Part shown: in pieces, positions 1-5,792 of the stretch
Numbering within the stretch: position 1 is the first letter of the stretch
How the letters are laid out: every line of letters starts with the position of its first letter
Source: an uncultured Clostridia bacterium
GTDB lineage: Bacteria; Bacillota; Clostridia; Oscillospirales; Oscillospiraceae
Assembly (NCBI GenBank): GCA_947177115.1
Contig: CAMWTG010000033.1
Coordinates: 1-14,772, forward strand
Direction: 5' to 3'
Length of the DNA: 14,772 bases
Translations under genes and position numbers: made by a program
Notes under the pieces: generated by a model
What the model was told of the DNA's origin: nothing
Seen by the model: the letters and a program-made list of their open reading frames with translations, nothing else
Databases searched by the model: none

Positions 1-96
1 TTTTTGTTCACACAAAAAGTACCCGCAGGGTCCGGGGGCGCGCAGCCCCCGGGCTCCGTGAAGAAGCAAGCCCCGTTCGCGCCCGCAGGGCGCGAA
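1..96. repeat. Cluster of short palindromes downstream of the response regulator
   Basis: Three inverted repeats lie side by side: an AT-rich one at 1-18 (TTTTTGT/ACAAAAA, 4-nt loop), a GC-rich one at 32-52 (CCGGGGGC/GCCCCCGG, 5-nt loop) and another at 76-96 (TTCGCGCCC/GGGCGCGAA, 3-nt loop). The 9-mer CCCGCAGGG occurs twice, at 22-30 and 82-90. The 76-96 hairpin starts two bases past the response-regulator stop codon. Read on the minus strand, neither GC-rich hairpin is followed directly by a T-run; a T5 tract comes only near positions 14-18. They may end the regulator transcript or be a dispersed intergenic palindromic unit. The window edge cuts the region, so the choice is open. Confidence 0.45.
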
Positions 97-98
97 GA

Positions 99-788
99 TC
101 AGAACCCCCATTTATAGCCATATCCCCACACAGTGTTAATAAAAGTAGGGTTCTGCGCATTATCCTCGATCTTGAGCCTTAACCGCCGGATATTCACATC
201 CACGATCTTCAGCTCCCCGAAATAATCCCGCCCCCACACCGTATCCAGAATCTCCTCCCGGGAAAGGGCCTTCCCAGGATTTTCCATAAACATCTTCATG
301 ATGGAATACTCCACCTGCGTCAGCTTCACCCGCTGGCCGTTCTTTTCCAGCGTCCGGTTCCGGGTGTTCAGCAAAAAGGGCTCCTGCAGAATCTCACCCA
401 CCTGCTCCGGGGCCGCGCCGCCAGCCCGGCGGAACAGGGCATCCACCCGGGCTGTCAGCTCCGCCGGGGAAAAGGGCTTGGTCACATAGTCGTCCGCCCC
501 GGTCATCAGGCCCGTCACCTTGTCCATCTCCTGGCTGCGGGCGGTGAGCATGATGATACCGATGCGGGTGTTGGTGGCCCGGATGCGGCGGCACACCTCA
601 AAGCCATCGATCCCCGGCAGCATGATATCCAGCAGCGCCACCCGGACGTCCGGATTGTCCCGCAGCTTCTCCAGCGCCTCCTCCCCGGACTCCGACTCGA
701 TGACCTCGTAGCCGGCCCGGGTCAGGTTGATCACGATAAATCCCCGGATGCTGGACTCGTCCTCCAGTACCAATACCTTTCTTGCCAC
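99..788 (-). CDS. OmpR/PhoB-family response regulator
   Basis: Two-component response regulator of 229 residues, the normal length for the family. The receiver domain (about 3-118) carries the acidic pocket E9-D10, phospho-acceptor D54 (LLDIMLPG), T82 in the MLTAR segment and K104 in YVTKPFSP. A winged-helix effector domain (about 135-229) ends in the usual WGYGYKW motif. It should act in the cytoplasm as a transcription factor switched on by a membrane histidine kinase. The start is GTG at 788, chosen because AAAGGAGG lies about 7 nt upstream. The lipoprotein gene at 941-2293 precedes it on the same strand, 152 nt away, so co-transcription is possible. No kinase is visible in the window; it could lie beyond position 1. 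The stimulus and regulon cannot be read from the sequence. Confidence 0.95.
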   Translation of the reverse strand: MARKVLVLEDESSIRGFIVINLTRAGYEVIESESGEEALEKLRDNPDVRVALLDIMLPGIDGFEVCRRIRATNTRIGIIMLTARSQEMDKVTGLMTGADDYVTKPFSPAELTARVDALFRRAGGAAPEQVGEILQEPFLLNTRNRTLEKNGQRVKLTQVEYSIMKMFMENPGKALSREEILDTVWGRDYFGELKIVDVNIRRLRLKIEDNAQNPTFINTVWGYGYKWGF

Positions 789-809
789 AACGGGCCTCCT
801 TTTCCAGTG

Positions 810-844
810 GATCGTATCCCTGTGTGAAAAACAGGAATACGATC
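810..844. promoter_or_regulatory. Inverted repeat ahead of the response-regulator gene
   Basis: A 14-base inverted repeat (810-823 and 831-844, one mismatch, 7-nt loop) ends about 20 nt upstream of the GTG start at 788, just before its ribosome-binding site. There is no T-run on the minus-strand side, so it does not look like a terminator. It could be an operator or a leader-RNA hairpin. Function is inferred from position only. Confidence 0.4.
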
Positions 845-904
845 ATTTAATTTGAGATGTTTTGCTCGCCCGCCGCAAAGGCCGGCATCCGCAAAACACG
901 GCAT

Positions 905-930
905 ATATTACTTCCGTTCGAAAGTAATAT
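905..930. promoter_or_regulatory. AT-rich dyad between the lipoprotein and the regulator
   Basis: A perfect 9-bp inverted repeat, ATATTACTT (905-913) and AAGTAATAT (922-930) with an 8-nt spacer, begins 10 nt past the lipoprotein stop codon. It is AT-rich in a GC-rich neighbourhood and has no T-tract on the minus-strand side. A transcription-factor site is more likely than a terminator; the evidence is symmetry and position only. Confidence 0.35.
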
Positions 931-940
931 TTTGTGCGCG

Positions 941-2293
941 TCAGTTTTCTCCCATACTCAGCTGCTTGGTGATAACCTTGAAGCATTCGCTGATGGCATC
1001 GCTGTCCACCGCGTACCGCCAGTCCTCGTAATGCTGGCTGTAAGAGATGGCGTATATGGTCTCCCCCCGGCGGCGGAGGATGGCCCGGCCGCTTTTCGCC
1101 GCCTGGTTCTCCCGGTCTGTGCCGGTAAGGGTGTAGATGGTCAGCAGCTCCTCCCCTATCGTCCGGCCGGAAACATCGTAAAATGTCGTGGCGTGGACCG
1201 AGGCGCTGGTGTTGTTCTGCCGCACCGTGAAATGGCCGTCCCAGCCTTCCGGCAGCAGGAAATACCACCCATCGGTCTGGTTGTGATAGGTGACAGCCTC
1301 CTGCCGGCTGGCGCCATCGGCGCGGTAGCTGTGCCAATAGATCTTCCAATAAACGTCCTCTCCCGGCTCCGAGAGCAGCTGGGCGGGACGTGGCACCTCC
1401 AGGGCCCCGTTGCCGGTGATATCGCCGGGCAGGATGCTCAGGTACCGGGCGATCTGGGCGGATACGCCGGTATCCTCCTTGAGAACGATGTTGACAAGCT
1501 CCGGAGAGCGGTACAGAAGGATGTCCGTCACAGCGTTGCTGGCATCCTCCTCGCCGGCCACCCGGCTGGTGACGAATACCGCCGTCTCCCCCTCCTGAAG
1601 CTGCCCTATCTGCATCCGCTGCAGCGCGGCCACCGGGGCCGAGAGGCGGGCGGTGGACTGAAGCTGCAGGCCGCTGTAGGCGCTGTCCCAGTCGTAGTAG
1701 TCCGCCAGACTTTGTCCCACATCGGTGTCATCGCTGCGCAGGACCACCAGCTCCTGCTCATCGTCCCCGTCCAGGTCCACCACCTCGTAGCGGGCGTAGG
1801 GGGTGCTCATCAAAGGCACAGGCTCCAGCCCCTTCATACTGTACACGCTGACGGTCCGCACCTCGGCGCTGACCTGCCAGCTGACCAGGATCTCCCGGAC
1901 GCCGTCTCCGTCCATATCCTCATAGCGGACGGAGTGGATGGAAGTGCCGCTGCCATCGATGACGGCGGCCTGCTGGTAATCGTCCCCCGAGGCCCGGAAA
2001 ACATAGATCTTCAGAGGACGTTCCTCGCTGCTGATCCGGAAAAAGCCCAGGGCCTCGTCTATCCCATCGCCGTCCAGGTCCGTCATCTGTACCGGCGGCA
2101 GGTTGCTTCCCGCCTGAGGCGCCGCATACTCCGCCCCCAGGGCCAGGATCTCGGACAGCCGGGCACTGAGGGACTTGTACTCCTCCGGCAGCTGGGGCAG
2201 GGCGTACAGCTCGTCCACCGATGCGCTCATCATACAGCCCGTCAGCAGCAGCGGCAGAGCCGCCGCCAGCAGAATCCATAATTTTCTTTTCAC
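941..2293 (-). CDS. Lipoprotein with VCBS/FG-GAP-like DxDGDG loops
   Basis: Predicted surface lipoprotein of 450 residues. The signal peptide has a KRK n-region, a hydrophobic core and the lipobox LLTGC with lipidated Cys20. Four acidic loops resemble calcium-binding VCBS/FG-GAP motifs: DLDGDG (72-77), DMDGDG (126-131), DLDGDD (173-178) and DITGNG (291-296). The spacing suggests a partial beta-propeller. The C-terminal third (about 310-450) has no motif I recognise. I chose the GTG at 2293 because it places the KRK segment at the N-terminus and has GAAAGGGGG about 10 nt upstream; an ATG at 2350 would add 19 residues before the signal peptide. It precedes the response-regulator gene on the same strand, so it may be an extracytoplasmic partner or sensor accessory, which is inference. 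No enzyme activity is apparent. Confidence 0.85.
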   Translation of the reverse strand: MKRKLWILLAAALPLLLTGCMMSASVDELYALPQLPEEYKSLSARLSEILALGAEYAAPQAGSNLPPVQMTDLDGDGIDEALGFFRISSEERPLKIYVFRASGDDYQQAAVIDGSGTSIHSVRYEDMDGDGVREILVSWQVSAEVRTVSVYSMKGLEPVPLMSTPYARYEVVDLDGDDEQELVVLRSDDTDVGQSLADYYDWDSAYSGLQLQSTARLSAPVAALQRMQIGQLQEGETAVFVTSRVAGEEDASNAVTDILLYRSPELVNIVLKEDTGVSAQIARYLSILPGDITGNGALEVPRPAQLLSEPGEDVYWKIYWHSYRADGASRQEAVTYHNQTDGWYFLLPEGWDGHFTVRQNNTSASVHATTFYDVSGRTIGEELLTIYTLTGTDRENQAAKSGRAILRRRGETIYAISYSQHYEDWRYAVDSDAISECFKVITKQLSMGEN

Positions 2294-2340
2294 CGGCGGC
2301 GCGCCCCCTTTCTCATCAGGAATCGTTCTTTGTCCTATAT

Positions 2341-2349
2341 AATGTACCA
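2341..2349 (-). promoter_or_regulatory. Possible extended -10 promoter for the lipoprotein
   Basis: On the minus strand, TG-G-TACATT reads as an extended -10 element whose start site would fall about 40 nt upstream of the GTG at 2293. No good -35 hexamer is present 17 nt upstream. Weak evidence. Confidence 0.28.
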
Positions 2350-2438
2350 CAAGACGCTCCGCTTGGGTAGCCCCTTTTCAAAATTTGCGGGAAAATCCAT
2401 GCTGCGGCGCACTGCTCCCGGACTTTGCGTACAGGCAT

Positions 2439-3194
2439 TTACCCCACTCCCGGCATTCTGATCCGCCGCTTTAAAAGCACCCGGCCAAAGCAGACCATTG
2501 TCCGCCCGCTGTCCCGGGGCAGCACCACGTCCGCATCCGCCCGCTTCCGGTTCAGTGAAAACAGGTAGACGATCCCCAGCGGGTCCCGGACGTACTGCTT
2601 GCACAGCATCTCCCCGTCCACGCAGAAAATCCCCACGTCTCCGTTGGTCAGAGGGTCCCGGTTGACGTAGACAATGGACCCGTCCCGGATATGGGGCTCC
2701 ATAGAGTCCCCCTGGATGCGCACCGCGAACTCCGCTCCCCGGGGCGTCTCGCCCGTTACGTCAATATAATCGAAATCCTCGCCGAAGACCGGAGAGGCGT
2801 AACCCGCCGCCGCCGGATTGCAGTAGAGGGGGATCTGCCGCGTTTCCTCCACCGGTCGGTCCCCGTCCAGCTCCTCCTGATAGTTTGTCAAGGCGTCCGC
2901 CATCGCCCGCAGGGTTTGTTTCCCGGGCAGGCGCAGGTTCCGGTATGCCTTTACCAGCCTCTCCTCCTCCACCGAGCAGGTGAAGCTGCTGCCGGAGAAA
3001 TCATCCTGATACAGATAGTTGGGTTCCACGTCCAGCACCCGGAACAGGCGCAGCAGTACGTCCTCCCGCATGGCGTTCAGCCCGTTTTCATAGTTGCTGA
3101 TGGCAGAGAGGCTGACGCCCAGCTTTTCCGCCAGCTCTCCCTGGCTGTAGCCCAGCTCCTTCCGGCGGTCGCGCAGTCTATTTCCAAAGCTCAT
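2439..3194 (-). CDS. XRE-family repressor with LexA-like S24 domain
   Basis: A cI/LexA-type transcriptional repressor of 251 residues. The N-terminal HTH (about 6-60) contains the pattern YSQGELAEKLGVS...ISNYENG. The C-terminal S24 domain (about 120-250) has the catalytic serine S164 in GDSMEP and the lysine K199 in MLCKQ. A130-G131 in PAAAGYASP matches a LexA/cI self-cleavage site. The A-to-S (34) and S-to-K (35) spacings are close to LexA (35 and 37). It may therefore be inactivated by RecA-stimulated self-cleavage, linking it to DNA damage; this is inferred from residues. The ATG at 3194 follows AAAGGAGGG at about 8 nt. Its promoter at 3224-3252 is divergent from another at 3273-3301, as in phage immunity regions, yet no phage structural genes are nearby. 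LexA itself is usually nearer 200 residues with a different HTH, so this is unlikely to be LexA. Confidence 0.93.
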   Translation of the reverse strand: MSFGNRLRDRRKELGYSQGELAEKLGVSLSAISNYENGLNAMREDVLLRLFRVLDVEPNYLYQDDFSGSSFTCSVEEERLVKAYRNLRLPGKQTLRAMADALTNYQEELDGDRPVEETRQIPLYCNPAAAGYASPVFGEDFDYIDVTGETPRGAEFAVRIQGDSMEPHIRDGSIVYVNRDPLTNGDVGIFCVDGEMLCKQYVRDPLGIVYLFSLNRKRADADVVLPRDSGRTMVCFGRVLLKRRIRMPGVG

Positions 3195-3223
3195 GGTGGG
3201 GCCCTCCTTTTGTTGATGCGTAT

Positions 3224-3252
3224 AGAATATATGGAATCATGAAATTTGTCAA
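3224..3252 (-). promoter_or_regulatory. Sigma-A promoter of the XRE/S24 repressor
   Basis: On the minus strand, TTGACA (3247-3252) and TATTCT (3224-3229) are separated by 17 bp, about 30 nt upstream of the repressor ATG. Near-consensus, correctly oriented, and divergent from the promoter at 3273-3301. Confidence 0.8.
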
Positions 3253-3272
3253 CAGAAATTCTAAATTTTCTC

Positions 3273-3301
3273 TTGACACAGACAAACAAGTGTGCTACTA
3301 T
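3273..3301 (+). promoter_or_regulatory. Strong plus-strand sigma-A promoter
   Basis: TTGACA (3273-3278), a 17-bp spacer and TACTAT (3296-3301). It points away from the repressor gene; the two -35 boxes are only 20 bp apart, so a repressor bound here could control both. A weak dyad CACA...TGTG (about 3277-3294) lies inside the spacer. No coding gene follows on this strand before the terminator at 3454-3485. Confidence 0.7.
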
Positions 3302-3307
3302 ATCTCT

Positions 3308-3485
3308 CGTAAGGGACAGTGTTTCTGAAATTTTTCGTCAAAAGAAAGGAAAGGTGAAATTTCTAGGCGGCTGGCATCTGCTGTCAGATCAGGCACGGCT
3401 TGGTGTTGATGGGACTGCGTCCGGTGGATCCGGTCAGTCCGCTCCCACCAACAAAAAAGCTGTGCCAACGGCACAGCTTTTTTGT
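3308..3485 (+). ncRNA. Predicted short non-coding transcript
   Basis: Predicted from the promoter at 3273-3301 and the bidirectional terminator at 3454-3485, giving an RNA of roughly 180 nt. It contains a small hairpin (ATCTG/CAGAT at about 3376-3389) and a stem at 3412-3440 (GGACTG/CAGTCC enclosing CCGG/CCGG), followed directly by the terminator palindrome. The only open frame runs on through the terminator and the tRNA genes and has no properly spaced ribosome-binding site, so I treat the RNA as non-coding. It matches no RNA family I recognise. Its role, for example as an sRNA under the divergent repressor, is inference. Confidence 0.35.
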
Positions 3486-3497
3486 TGGTGGGAGCGG
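3439..3497. terminator. Bidirectional terminator within a 28-bp perfect palindrome
   Basis: Arms 3439-3466 and 3470-3497 are exact reverse complements around a 3-nt loop (AAC). The core has A6 on the left and T6 on the right of a GCTGTGCC/GGCACAGC stem, so it can terminate transcription in both directions: the tRNA operon (minus) and the short plus-strand RNA. The outer 12 bp of the right arm are the 3' end of tRNA-Tyr, including CCA; the left arm carries an inverted copy. This is much longer than a normal terminator. Confidence 0.9.
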
Positions 3498-3570
3498 GTG
3501 GATTCGAACCACCGAAGTCATCGACAACAGATTTACAGTCTGCCCCCTTTGGCCACTCGGGAACGCTCCC
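3486..3570 (-). tRNA. tRNA-Tyr (GTA)
   Basis: Class II tRNA of 85 nt including an encoded CCA. The acceptor strands GGGAGCG and CGCTCCC pair exactly, with discriminator A then CCA. The anticodon GTA corresponds to plus-strand 3534-3536 and is flanked by a CAGA/TCTG stem. There is a long variable arm, and the T-arm is GGTGG-TTCGAAT-CCACC. It lies 39 nt downstream of tRNA-Thr in the same operon, and its 3' end merges directly into the terminator palindrome. Confidence 0.97.
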
Positions 3571-3609
3571 ATATGCACTTGTCAGGCTGTCAACTCAGAG
3601 AAAAGAAGG

Positions 3610-3685
3610 TGGAGCTGGTAGACGGACTCGAACCCCCGACCTGCTGATTACAAATCAGCTGCTCTACCAACTGAGCTATACCAGC
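3610..3685 (-). tRNA. tRNA-Thr (TGT)
   Basis: A 76-nt tRNA. The acceptor strands GCTGGTA and TACCAGC pair exactly, with discriminator T and encoded CCA. The anticodon loop TTTGTAA (anticodon TGT, plus-strand 3650-3652) sits in a CTGAT/ATCAG stem, and the T-loop is GTTCGAGTC. It is the first gene of the tRNA operon. Confidence 0.97.
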
Positions 3686-3719
3686 ACGATTAGCAACGAC
3701 AGGATTAACAACGAATCGT

Positions 3720-3748
3720 ATGATAGCAGATTTTCTCCGATTTGTCAA
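3720..3748 (-). promoter_or_regulatory. Promoter of the tRNA-Thr/tRNA-Tyr operon
   Basis: On the minus strand, TTGACA (3743-3748), a 17-bp spacer and TATCAT (3720-3725), about 35 nt upstream of tRNA-Thr. A plus-strand TATGAT (3719-3724) overlaps the same -10 bases and could be a weak opposing promoter for the gene cassette starting at 3780. Confidence 0.8.
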
Positions 3749-3779
3749 CCTTAATTTTTTAATTGGGAGGAAAATTTTT

Positions 3780-3980
3780 TTGAGAACCGTACATAAGAAG
3801 CATCGGGACCTCCAGCGCGCCTTTCCCGTTGGGGAGTGCTGCCTGTGCGGCGGGGAGCTGTACAGGGGGGAGATCTGCTGGCATCTGGCGGGGCGGACCC
3901 TCTGCGGGGACTGCGCCGGGACCTGGCTGGCGGACAAGCTGACCGCCTGCCGGCTGCGGCTGCGGGAGGTGAGGCGATGA
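3780..3980 (+). CDS. Small CxxC/CxxC putative zinc-knuckle protein
   Basis: A 66-residue protein with two CxxC pairs, C20-x2-C23 (in CCLCGG) and C42-x2-C45 (in LCGDC), spaced like a small zinc ribbon; further cysteines are C21, C33 and C57. The rest is basic. Similar small Cys-rich proteins are common in clostridial phages and mobile elements, but I cannot assign a function. The start is TTG at 3780: GGGAGG lies at 3765-3770 with 9 nt spacing. The frame is open upstream to an ATG at 3720, but that ATG lies in the tRNA promoter and would make the ribosome-binding site internal. Its stop overlaps the next start (ATGA, 3977-3980), so the two genes are probably translationally coupled. Confidence 0.65.
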   Translation: MRTVHKKHRDLQRAFPVGECCLCGGELYRGEICWHLAGRTLCGDCAGTWLADKLTACRLRLREVRR

Positions 3981-4207
3981 CCCTTCTGCGGATGGCGGCG
4001 TCCTACCGCCGCAGCGCGGACCTGATCCGGCTCCGGATCATCGCCCTGAAGGAGGCGGCCCGCACCGCCGCCCCGGCGGAGAGATCCAAACTGGAACAGC
4101 GCATCCGGGACCTGAACGTCCTCTATCGGGAGACCCGGGAGACCGCCCTGGTACTGGAGCGGTATTACGACAGGAGGTATCACGGCCATGGCCGCCGGGC
4201 GGTATAG
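3977..4207 (+). CDS. Small charged helical protein, unknown function
   Basis: A 76-residue protein rich in Arg, Glu, Ala and Leu. It has no cysteine, no membrane segment and no signal peptide, and is predicted almost wholly helical from composition; residues about 12-66 could form a helical hairpin or coiled coil. The ATG at 3977 overlaps the upstream stop codon and is preceded by GGGAGGTGAGG. The 3' end overlaps the next gene by 20 nt. Position between a Cys-knuckle protein and a sigma-region-4-like protein suggests the three work together, perhaps as a phage-derived regulatory set. I do not recognise a named family. Confidence 0.7.
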   Translation: MTLLRMAASYRRSADLIRLRIIALKEAARTAAPAERSKLEQRIRDLNVLYRETRETALVLERYYDRRYHGHGRRAV

Positions 4208-4505
4208 CGCCCCCAAGCGGGCCATCACCAGGCGGGACAACGAGTTTATAGGGGATCTGGCCGCCTGGGAGCGGGAGAACGGGGAAGATAACAGCGAGCA
4301 GCTTTCACGCCTGCGCCGGAACATGCGGAAGGTCCGGGAGACGGAGCTGACGGACAAGCAGGCGGAGATGATCCACCTCTACTATGACCTGGGCATGTCC
4401 ATCCCCCAGATCGCCCGGGAAAGGGGGCTGAACAAGTCGTCTGTCTCACGGACCCTGGCCAGAGGACGGGAAAGATTAAAAAGGTACTTGCAATATAGCT
4501 GGTAA
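4188..4505 (+). CDS. Sigma-70 region 4-like HTH protein
   Basis: A 105-residue protein whose C-terminal half (about 53-102) resembles sigma-factor region 4: LTDKQAEMIHLYYDLGMSIPQIARERGLN followed by a recognition helix SSVSRTLARGRERLKRYL. There is no region 2, so it is not a complete sigma factor. Comparable stand-alone proteins include ArpU-type phage late regulators and small HTH regulators of mobile elements. The N-terminal half is charged and unassigned. The ATG at 4188 has AGGAGGT at 4172-4178 (9-nt spacing) and lies inside the end of the preceding gene. It is the last gene of the three-gene cassette, with yitT-like 4561-5445 following 55 nt later. Target promoters are unknown. Confidence 0.82.
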   Translation: MAAGRYSAPKRAITRRDNEFIGDLAAWERENGEDNSEQLSRLRRNMRKVRETELTDKQAEMIHLYYDLGMSIPQIARERGLNKSSVSRTLARGRERLKRYLQYSW

Positions 4506-4516
4506 TCTGGTAGACT
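4488..4516 (+). promoter_or_regulatory. Candidate promoter for the YitT-family gene
   Basis: TTGCAA (4488-4493), a 17-bp spacer and TAGACT (4511-4516) with an extended -10 TG one base upstream. It begins inside the end of the HTH gene and would start transcription about 40 nt before the ATG at 4561. Each hexamer matches consensus at four of six positions. Confidence 0.4.
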
Positions 4517-4560
4517 TCTCAATTGCAGGCGAACCGCCAAAGAGAGAGGAGTGCGAAGAT

Positions 4561-5445
4561 ATGGTCAATTCAGCAATGCACAGCCGGTGGGGCCGGCTCA
4601 GTATGGCAATAGCAGGCGCATGTATTTACGGCATTGGGATCAACCTGTTCGTGGTGCCCGCCGGGCTGATCACCGGCGGCATGATGGGCCTGTGCCAGCT
4701 GCTGCGGAGCATCCTGCTGGGACTTCTGGGCATCCAAGGGCTGACCTTTGATTTAACAGGCATTATCTATTATGCCCTGAACGTGCCTCTGTTCATCATT
4801 GCCTACCGCTGCCTGGGGCACACCTTTTTCCGCAACACCCTGATCTGCACCACGGCCTATACCGTGTTCCTCAGCATCATCCCCATCCCCGCCACGCCTA
4901 TCGTGGATGATGTGCTGACCGGCTGCCTGCTGGGCGGCGTGATTTCCGGCATTGGCACGGGCATTGCCCTCACCAGCGGCTGCTGCGGCGGCGGGCTGGA
5001 TATCGTTGGGCTGTACATGTCCAAAAAAGGCGTGAAGATCACCGTGGGCCAGTTCGGCATGGTGTTCAATTTTGTCCTCTTCGCCTTGTGCTGGGTCATG
5101 TACGACATCCCCACCATGATCTATTCCGTTATCAACAATATCTTCCATGGCGTGGCCCTGGACCGGGCCCACCGCCAGAGCGTCACCGTGCAGGTGCTGA
5201 TCTTCACCAAGCAGGACGGCCAGGAAATCGACCGCTACATCATGGACAATCTCCACCGGGGCATCACCCGCTGGGAGGGCAAGGGCGTCTATACCGGCGA
5301 GGATACCCATATCCTCTGCGTGTGCATGAACAAGTACGAGATCGAGGATCTGCAGAACGCTCTGCGGAAAATTGACCCCAAGGCGTTCTTCATCGTGCAG
5401 GAGGGCGTACACGTCAGCCGGAATTTTGAGAGGCGGCTGTCCTGA
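4561..5445 (+). CDS. YitT family membrane protein (DUF161/DUF2179)
   Basis: A 294-residue integral membrane protein. The N-terminal part has about five hydrophobic segments with family motifs GIGINLFVVPAGLITGGMMG (about 24-43), LLGGVISGIGTGIAL and SGCCGGGLDIVG (about 138-149). The C-terminal cytoplasmic domain (about 215-290) matches DUF2179, with HRGITRWEGKGVYTGEDT. Length and domain order are normal for the family. Its biochemical role is not established; transport is often proposed. The ATG at 4561 is preceded by GAGAGGAG about 10 nt upstream. It follows the cassette on the same strand and is closed by the terminator at 5551-5582. Confidence 0.93.
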   Translation: MVNSAMHSRWGRLSMAIAGACIYGIGINLFVVPAGLITGGMMGLCQLLRSILLGLLGIQGLTFDLTGIIYYALNVPLFIIAYRCLGHTFFRNTLICTTAYTVFLSIIPIPATPIVDDVLTGCLLGGVISGIGTGIALTSGCCGGGLDIVGLYMSKKGVKITVGQFGMVFNFVLFALCWVMYDIPTMIYSVINNIFHGVALDRAHRQSVTVQVLIFTKQDGQEIDRYIMDNLHRGITRWEGKGVYTGEDTHILCVCMNKYEIEDLQNALRKIDPKAFFIVQEGVHVSRNFERRLS

Positions 5446-5550
5446 ACGCGGATGCACGGCAAAGGGTGTGCAAAATCCGCTGGTCCCCCATGGGCTGGCG
5501 GGCGTAAAACAGCCGGATCCTGAGGGAACCGAAAACACAGTGCTTTGAGG

Positions 5551-5582
5551 GCGGCGTGACGCATTAGTCACGCCGCTTTTCT
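5551..5582 (+). terminator. Rho-independent terminator after the YitT gene
   Basis: A perfect 10-bp GC-rich stem (GCGGCGTGAC/GTCACGCCGC), 6-nt loop, followed by TTTTCT. It lies about 105 nt past the stop codon; those 105 nt hold no gene I can see. Confidence 0.85.
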
Positions 5583-5697
5583 GCGTTACAGCTTATCCGG
5601 TCCCGCGCAGCCTGTTCTATTCGGGGGACCGTCCGGCTGAACACAGCTCCCCTGGAGAAGCCCCGGGGAAATCAATTTTTGCAGAGAACGGTGTTGC

Positions 5698-5723
5698 AGG
5701 GGCCGATGTCCTCATCGGCCCCT
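5698..5723. repeat. GC-rich palindromic unit in the 5583-5792 gap
   Basis: A perfect 11-bp inverted repeat (AGGGGCCGATG/CATCGGCCCCT) with a TCCT loop and no T-tract. It is preceded by TTG, and the string TTGCAGGGGC-S-GAT recurs at 13414-13427 inside another inverted repeat. Short palindromes of this kind are scattered between genes in Oscillospiraceae. The rest of the gap from the terminator to the AraC promoter holds no gene. Confidence 0.5.
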
Positions 5724-5757
5724 ACCAATATGGTATCATTTCAAAAAGATGGATTTT

Positions 5758-5783
5758 CCCGCGAATCTTTCCCGCGAATCTTT
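5758..5783 (+). promoter_or_regulatory. Two tandem 13-bp direct repeats, candidate operator
   Basis: CCCGCGAATCTTT occurs twice without a gap (5758-5770 and 5771-5783), ending 9 bp before the -35 box of the AraC gene. AraC-family proteins commonly bind direct repeats beside their promoters, so autoregulation is a reasonable inference. Confidence 0.5.
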
Positions 5784-5792
5784 TCTTTAAGG

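Noticed and set aside
857..2281. Long plus-strand open frame opposite the lipoprotein gene
   Set aside because: A shadow of GC-rich coding DNA; the minus-strand protein has a signal peptide, lipobox and repeated motifs, the shadow has none.
3412..3466. T-box riboswitch: GGTGGATCCGG just before a terminator resembles the T-box core GGTGGNACCGCG
   Set aside because: Only partly matches the consensus, there is no room for a normal Stem I with specifier loop, and no aminoacyl-tRNA synthetase or amino-acid gene follows on the plus strand.
3246..3647. Plus-strand open frame across the terminator and both tRNA genes
   Set aside because: It reads through a strong terminator and antisense to tRNA-Tyr and part of tRNA-Thr; no usable ribosome-binding site.
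3610..4505. Integrative element inserted at tRNA-Thr
   Set aside because: The cassette lies on the 5' side of the tRNA, no integrase is present, and no repeated copy of the tRNA 3' end was found as an attachment site.
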